Below, piece after piece: positions 61,340 to 64,000 of a stretch of 64,000 nt of DNA. Source of the stretch: Natronobiforma cellulositropha. GTDB taxonomy: Archaea; Halobacteriota; Halobacteria; Halobacteriales; Natrialbaceae. The stretch is taken from NCBI RefSeq assembly GCF_025629245.1, contig NZ_JANZXN010000015.1:62001-126000 (forward strand), in the 5' to 3' direction. A program made the translations under genes and the position numbers. Below the pieces are notes generated by a model. The model made no database searches. It was not told the origin of the DNA and worked only from the letters and a program-made list of their open reading frames with translations. How positions within the stretch are numbered: the stretch's first letter is position 1; the number at the start of each line of letters is the position of its first letter.

Positions 61340-61750
61340 ATGACGCTGGTCGTGGTCCCCGTACGCTACCCGCTGACGGAACACTCGCGACGGACCTTAG
61401 GGCGTGCGCTCGAGGTCTCTCGCGAACACGATGCCGCCCTGACGGTCTTACACGTGAACCTCTATCAGGACGGGCGGAAGGTGACGCGGACCGACCTCAA
61501 ACGGGCGGTCGAGCGACGGTTCGGGAGAGTCGAGAACGTTCGTTACGTCGTCCGGACCGGATTTTTAGTCGAGGAGAGTATTCTGGACGAAGTGGCCGCC
61601 GAGGAGGCGGACATCGTCGTCATCGGCCACAAACAGGCGAGTCGCTGGCGGCGAATCTTCCGGCGGTTCACCGACAACCCGAACATCGACCGCTACCTCC
61701 GGAACCACCTCGACTGTGAAGTGATCACCGTCGAGGGGACCTCGATCTGA
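61340..61750 (+). CDS. UspA-like universal stress protein
   Basis: A 136-residue Usp-domain protein: TLVVVPVRYPLTEHSRRTLG, AALTVLHVNLYQDGRKVT, VEESILDEVAAEEADIVVIG and the C-terminal CEVITVEG. The usual ATP-binding GxxGx9GS stretch is degenerate here (GHKQASRWRRIFRRFTDNPN), so ATP binding is doubtful. It converges with the mscS gene. Confidence 0.83.
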   Translation: MTLVVVPVRYPLTEHSRRTLGRALEVSREHDAALTVLHVNLYQDGRKVTRTDLKRAVERRFGRVENVRYVVRTGFLVEESILDEVAAEEADIVVIGHKQASRWRRIFRRFTDNPNIDRYLRNHLDCEVITVEGTSI

Positions 61751-61768
61751 ACACACGTTGGTGCGTCC

Positions 61769-62695
61769 TCACTCGTCGCTCGAGTCGACGCGCACGCGTG
61801 CCGTGCCGCTCGTCCCGTCGAACACGTGGTGCGTGTGGGGGTAAGCGAATTCGACGTCAGCGTCCGCGAGTCGCGTCCACAGTTCTTCCTGTACTGCAGA
61901 CCGTGCGCCGAGCAGGCGGTAGGGGTGTTTCACCCAGAAACGCAGCGTGAGGAGGACGCCGCTGTCGCCGTACTCGTCGATGTCACAGGTCGGTGCTGCC
62001 GAGTAGCGTGCACTGCCGATGCGGATGTCCGGACCGCCGGTGATGACGTCGTCGGCGGCGCTCGCGGCCCGGACGGCGAGACGACGTGCCTGGTCGATGT
62101 CGCTCTCGTAGGTGACCTCGAACTGGATGGGGACTCGCGTCCGCTCGTCCTCCGCCGAGTAGTTGATGACGTCGCGCTCTCTGATCTCCGAGTTCGGGAT
62201 GACGATGAACGTATTCTCGAGGGTGAAAATCTTCGTATACCGGATCGTGATGTCCTCGACGAAGCCACGGTGGCCCGCGTCCGGGAGTTCGATCATGTCA
62301 CCGATTTCGTAGGGGCGGTCGGCGAGGACGAACAGGCCGTTGACGAAACTCCCGACCAGGGGTGCGAGGATCACACCGACGACGGCCGAGAAGACCGTCA
62401 CCGACAACAGGAGTTCGAACCCGTCGAAGAGTATCGTCGCGACGACCAGGAGCGTAACGCCGAGGATGATCGCCCGGATGCCACGCAGAATCGTCCGCGT
62501 GACGCTCGGCCGCTCGACCCGCTGGGCGACCGTCCGCGCAGTGAGTCGAACCACGAGTTTCGAGAGGTACCACCCGATAGCGAGGACGACGAGGGCGAGC
62601 ACCAGCGACCCCACCCCCTCCGGGAGACCGATGCCGACGGTCTCCTCGAGTCTGCCGGTCAGGTTCCCGGTGTCACCCAGTACGTCCTCCTCCAT
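61769..62695 (-). CDS. MscS-family mechanosensitive channel
   Basis: A 308-residue small-conductance channel. There are three membrane helices (SLVLALVVLAIGWYLSKLVV, AIILGVTLLVVATILFDGFE, and the pore helix SAVVGVILAPLVGSFVNGLF). The MscS beta domain follows (RPYEIGDMIELPDAGHRGFV, YTKIFTLENTFIVIPNSEIR), then a C-terminal alpha/beta domain. It releases solutes on hypo-osmotic shock. ATG 62695 is preferred: CTTAACC near 62718-62724 on the minus strand is 23-29 nt upstream; the ATG at 62728 lies before it. Confidence 0.88.
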   Translation of the reverse strand: MEEDVLGDTGNLTGRLEETVGIGLPEGVGSLVLALVVLAIGWYLSKLVVRLTARTVAQRVERPSVTRTILRGIRAIILGVTLLVVATILFDGFELLLSVTVFSAVVGVILAPLVGSFVNGLFVLADRPYEIGDMIELPDAGHRGFVEDITIRYTKIFTLENTFIVIPNSEIRERDVINYSAEDERTRVPIQFEVTYESDIDQARRLAVRAASAADDVITGGPDIRIGSARYSAAPTCDIDEYGDSGVLLTLRFWVKHPYRLLGARSAVQEELWTRLADADVEFAYPHTHHVFDGTSGTARVRVDSSDE

Positions 62696-62766
62696 GCGCT
62701 GATTCTCATGCGCTCGACGGTTAAGCATTCTGTCCGACGGGACCGACGTCGTCGAACACTACTCGA

Positions 62767-62809
62767 TTTCGAAACAAAGTGTTACTCGGAACACAATAAT
62801 ACGTTTATC
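62767..62809 (+). promoter_or_regulatory. trmB promoter with operator-like dyad
   Basis: TTTCGAAA (62767-62774) and the dyad GTGTT-ACTCGG-AACAC (62779-62794) precede the TATA element CGTTTATC (62802-62809), 23-30 nt before the ATG. The dyad lies just upstream of the TFB-recognition position, so a bound regulator would affect initiation. Confidence 0.55.
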
Positions 62810-62831
62810 GACGGCTCCCGTCGACTCGGCT

Positions 62832-63893
62832 ATGGCGAGAGACGAACTCCGCTCGACCGTCGAACGTGTCGGCGACCGCTTCAACCTCGGCGAGTACGAG
62901 ATTGACGCGTACCTGGCCGTCTTAGAACACGGCACGCTGACGGCGAGTGAGATCGCAGACAGTACGAGTATCCCCCAGCCACGAGTCTACGACACGGTCC
63001 GGAGCCTGAGCGACCGCGGACTCGTCGAACTCCGTGAATCCAGGCCGATGCAGGTCGTCGCCATCGACCCGACCGACGCCTTCGACGACGTCCACGCCGC
63101 ACTCGAGGAGATGATCGACGAACTCGAGGCGCGGTTCACTGCTCCGGCGCGCGACACCGAGGCGGTCTCGCTCGTGAAATCCCGCTCGACGATCCTCCGG
63201 TACATCGAGGAGGTGATCGACGCCGCCGAGTACGAACTCGCGTTGTCGTTGACGCCGGACCTGCTCGAGCGCTTCGAGGACGACCTGATGCGTGCACGCG
63301 CGAGCGGTGTCAGTACGGACCTGCTCATCACGCCCGCCGCGGACGCGCCCTCACCGGAGGAGTACGCGTACACGGAGGTCGCGACGGCCGCACGGGCGCG
63401 CCGGGGGATTACGACGCCGGTGATCGCCGTCGCCGACGGCACCTACTCGATCTACGCCACCCAGGACGCCTTACGCGACGACCAGGACCGCTACGGCGTC
63501 ATCTTCAACCGGTCTGCACTCGGCTTTCTGATCTCCGGATTCTTCGGGACCGTCCTCTGGACGACCGCGGAGACCACCCTCGGCGAGGACACGGAGAGCC
63601 GACCGTTCCCGCGCCGCTACGCCTCCATCCGCCGCTGCGTCAAAGAACTGATCGACGCCGGCGGCGAGTTCTACGCGACGATCGACGGCCGCGACGTCGA
63701 ATCCGGCCGCTCGAGAGTCGTCCGCGGGAAAGTCACCGACGTCTCCTTCGAGATGACCGAAGAGGTCGCCGCCCTCTCGCTCGAGACCGACGACGGAATC
63801 GTCACCGTCGGCGGCCGGGTCGCCGCACTCGAGGAGATCGAAGCCTACGAGATCCGCGTCGGCCGCCACCGGCCACCGGCCTACGAGGAGTGA
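62832..63893 (+). CDS. trmB: Sugar-sensing transcriptional regulator TrmB
   Basis: A 353-residue TrmB. The winged helix-turn-helix is at 18-75 ([40 protein letters not shown]), then a coiled coil and the TrmB sugar-binding region ([40 protein letters not shown]). In Halobacterium TrmB controls gluconeogenesis and many enzyme-coding genes in response to glucose. The start is supported by a close TATA box. TbsP, its reported partner, is in the same window. Confidence 0.93.
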   Translation: MARDELRSTVERVGDRFNLGEYEIDAYLAVLEHGTLTASEIADSTSIPQPRVYDTVRSLSDRGLVELRESRPMQVVAIDPTDAFDDVHAALEEMIDELEARFTAPARDTEAVSLVKSRSTILRYIEEVIDAAEYELALSLTPDLLERFEDDLMRARASGVSTDLLITPAADAPSPEEYAYTEVATAARARRGITTPVIAVADGTYSIYATQDALRDDQDRYGVIFNRSALGFLISGFFGTVLWTTAETTLGEDTESRPFPRRYASIRRCVKELIDAGGEFYATIDGRDVESGRSRVVRGKVTDVSFEMTEEVAALSLETDDGIVTVGGRVAALEEIEAYEIRVGRHRPPAYEE

Positions 63894-63927
63894 GCGTCGG
63901 TCGGCCGCCGTCCGTCGCTGTGTGCGG

Positions 63928-63999
63928 TCACCGGAATGTGAACAGCCGAACCGAACACGACTGACAGACGAGTTTCTCCGCGGGCGTCTTTCCGACCGG
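63928..63999 (-). CDS. C-terminal end of a CxxC protein (cut by window edge)
   Basis: On the minus strand an open frame reads PVGKTPAEKLVCQSCSVRLF then TFR and a stop (TGA at 63928-63930). The CxxC suggests half of a zinc ribbon. Only about 23 residues are visible, so the identity is open. Confidence 0.4.
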   Translation of the reverse strand, partial: PVGKTPAEKLVCQSCSVRLFTFR

Positions 64000-64000
64000 C

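Overview
The window comes from a haloarchaeon (class Halobacteria). The evidence is a GC-rich genome with strongly acidic proteins, very frequent CTCGAG, TATA boxes about 23-32 nt upstream of start codons (leaderless transcripts), and archaeal genes such as psmA, sdo1, RNase P rnp2 and rnp3, gch3, HalOD1, tbsP, trmB and the CTAG methylase zim. Genus cannot be fixed from sequence alone.

Region 1 (1-6.7 kb): a truncated aldo/keto reductase gene, then a large CRISPR array (403-5680) of 80 intact 30-bp repeats plus one decayed repeat, read leftward. It follows the DUF5820-UPF0179 gene pair directly. There are no cas genes in the window and no obvious AT-rich leader. Region 2 (6.7-15.9 kb): a stress-type cluster of two PrkA-like kinases, a DUF444/YeaH-like VWA protein and SpoVR, with an 18-codon micro-ORF and a hairpin bridging the last two genes, then a HEAT-like protein. 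Region 3 (15.9-26.2 kb): metabolic and signalling genes (glycerophosphodiesterase, gch3, CBS-zinc-ribbon, GNAT, tRNA-Thr, VOC, HalOD1, thioesterase, DEDD exonuclease, a Gfo/Idh plus sugar-isomerase operon) and a very acidic membrane-anchored protein.

Region 4 (26.3-37 kb): a thiolase-like/DUF35 pair lacking the expected cysteines, hflX, FUN14, the conserved archaeal translation/proteasome block (rnp3, a methyltransferase, rnp2, psmA, sdo1), a NapH-like polyferredoxin and tbsP. Region 5 (36.6-44.1 kb): a possible 42-residue leaderless gene with operator-like dyads, a CHAT (caspase-fold) protease, glyA-folD for one-carbon metabolism, two strong hairpins between convergent genes, an acidic lipoprotein, and a 654-bp gap holding a candidate structured RNA.

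Region 6 (44.1-56.4 kb): a PadR regulator, a MgtC/DUF4010 membrane protein, a class III aminotransferase, mutY, an FMN reductase, membrane proteins, zim, and an operon of four very acidic proteins with glycine-zipper helices and an LDLLGL...PGxxNLLGNLL motif. That operon is the best candidate here for an undescribed system. Region 7 (56.5-64 kb): hisD, a HesB-like Fe-S protein, an O-methyltransferase, dodecin, a class V aminotransferase, small haloarchaeal proteins, MscS and the sugar-sensing regulator trmB. No transposase, integrase, rRNA or replication gene was seen. All calls rest on reading the sequence and remembered family features; no database search was run.
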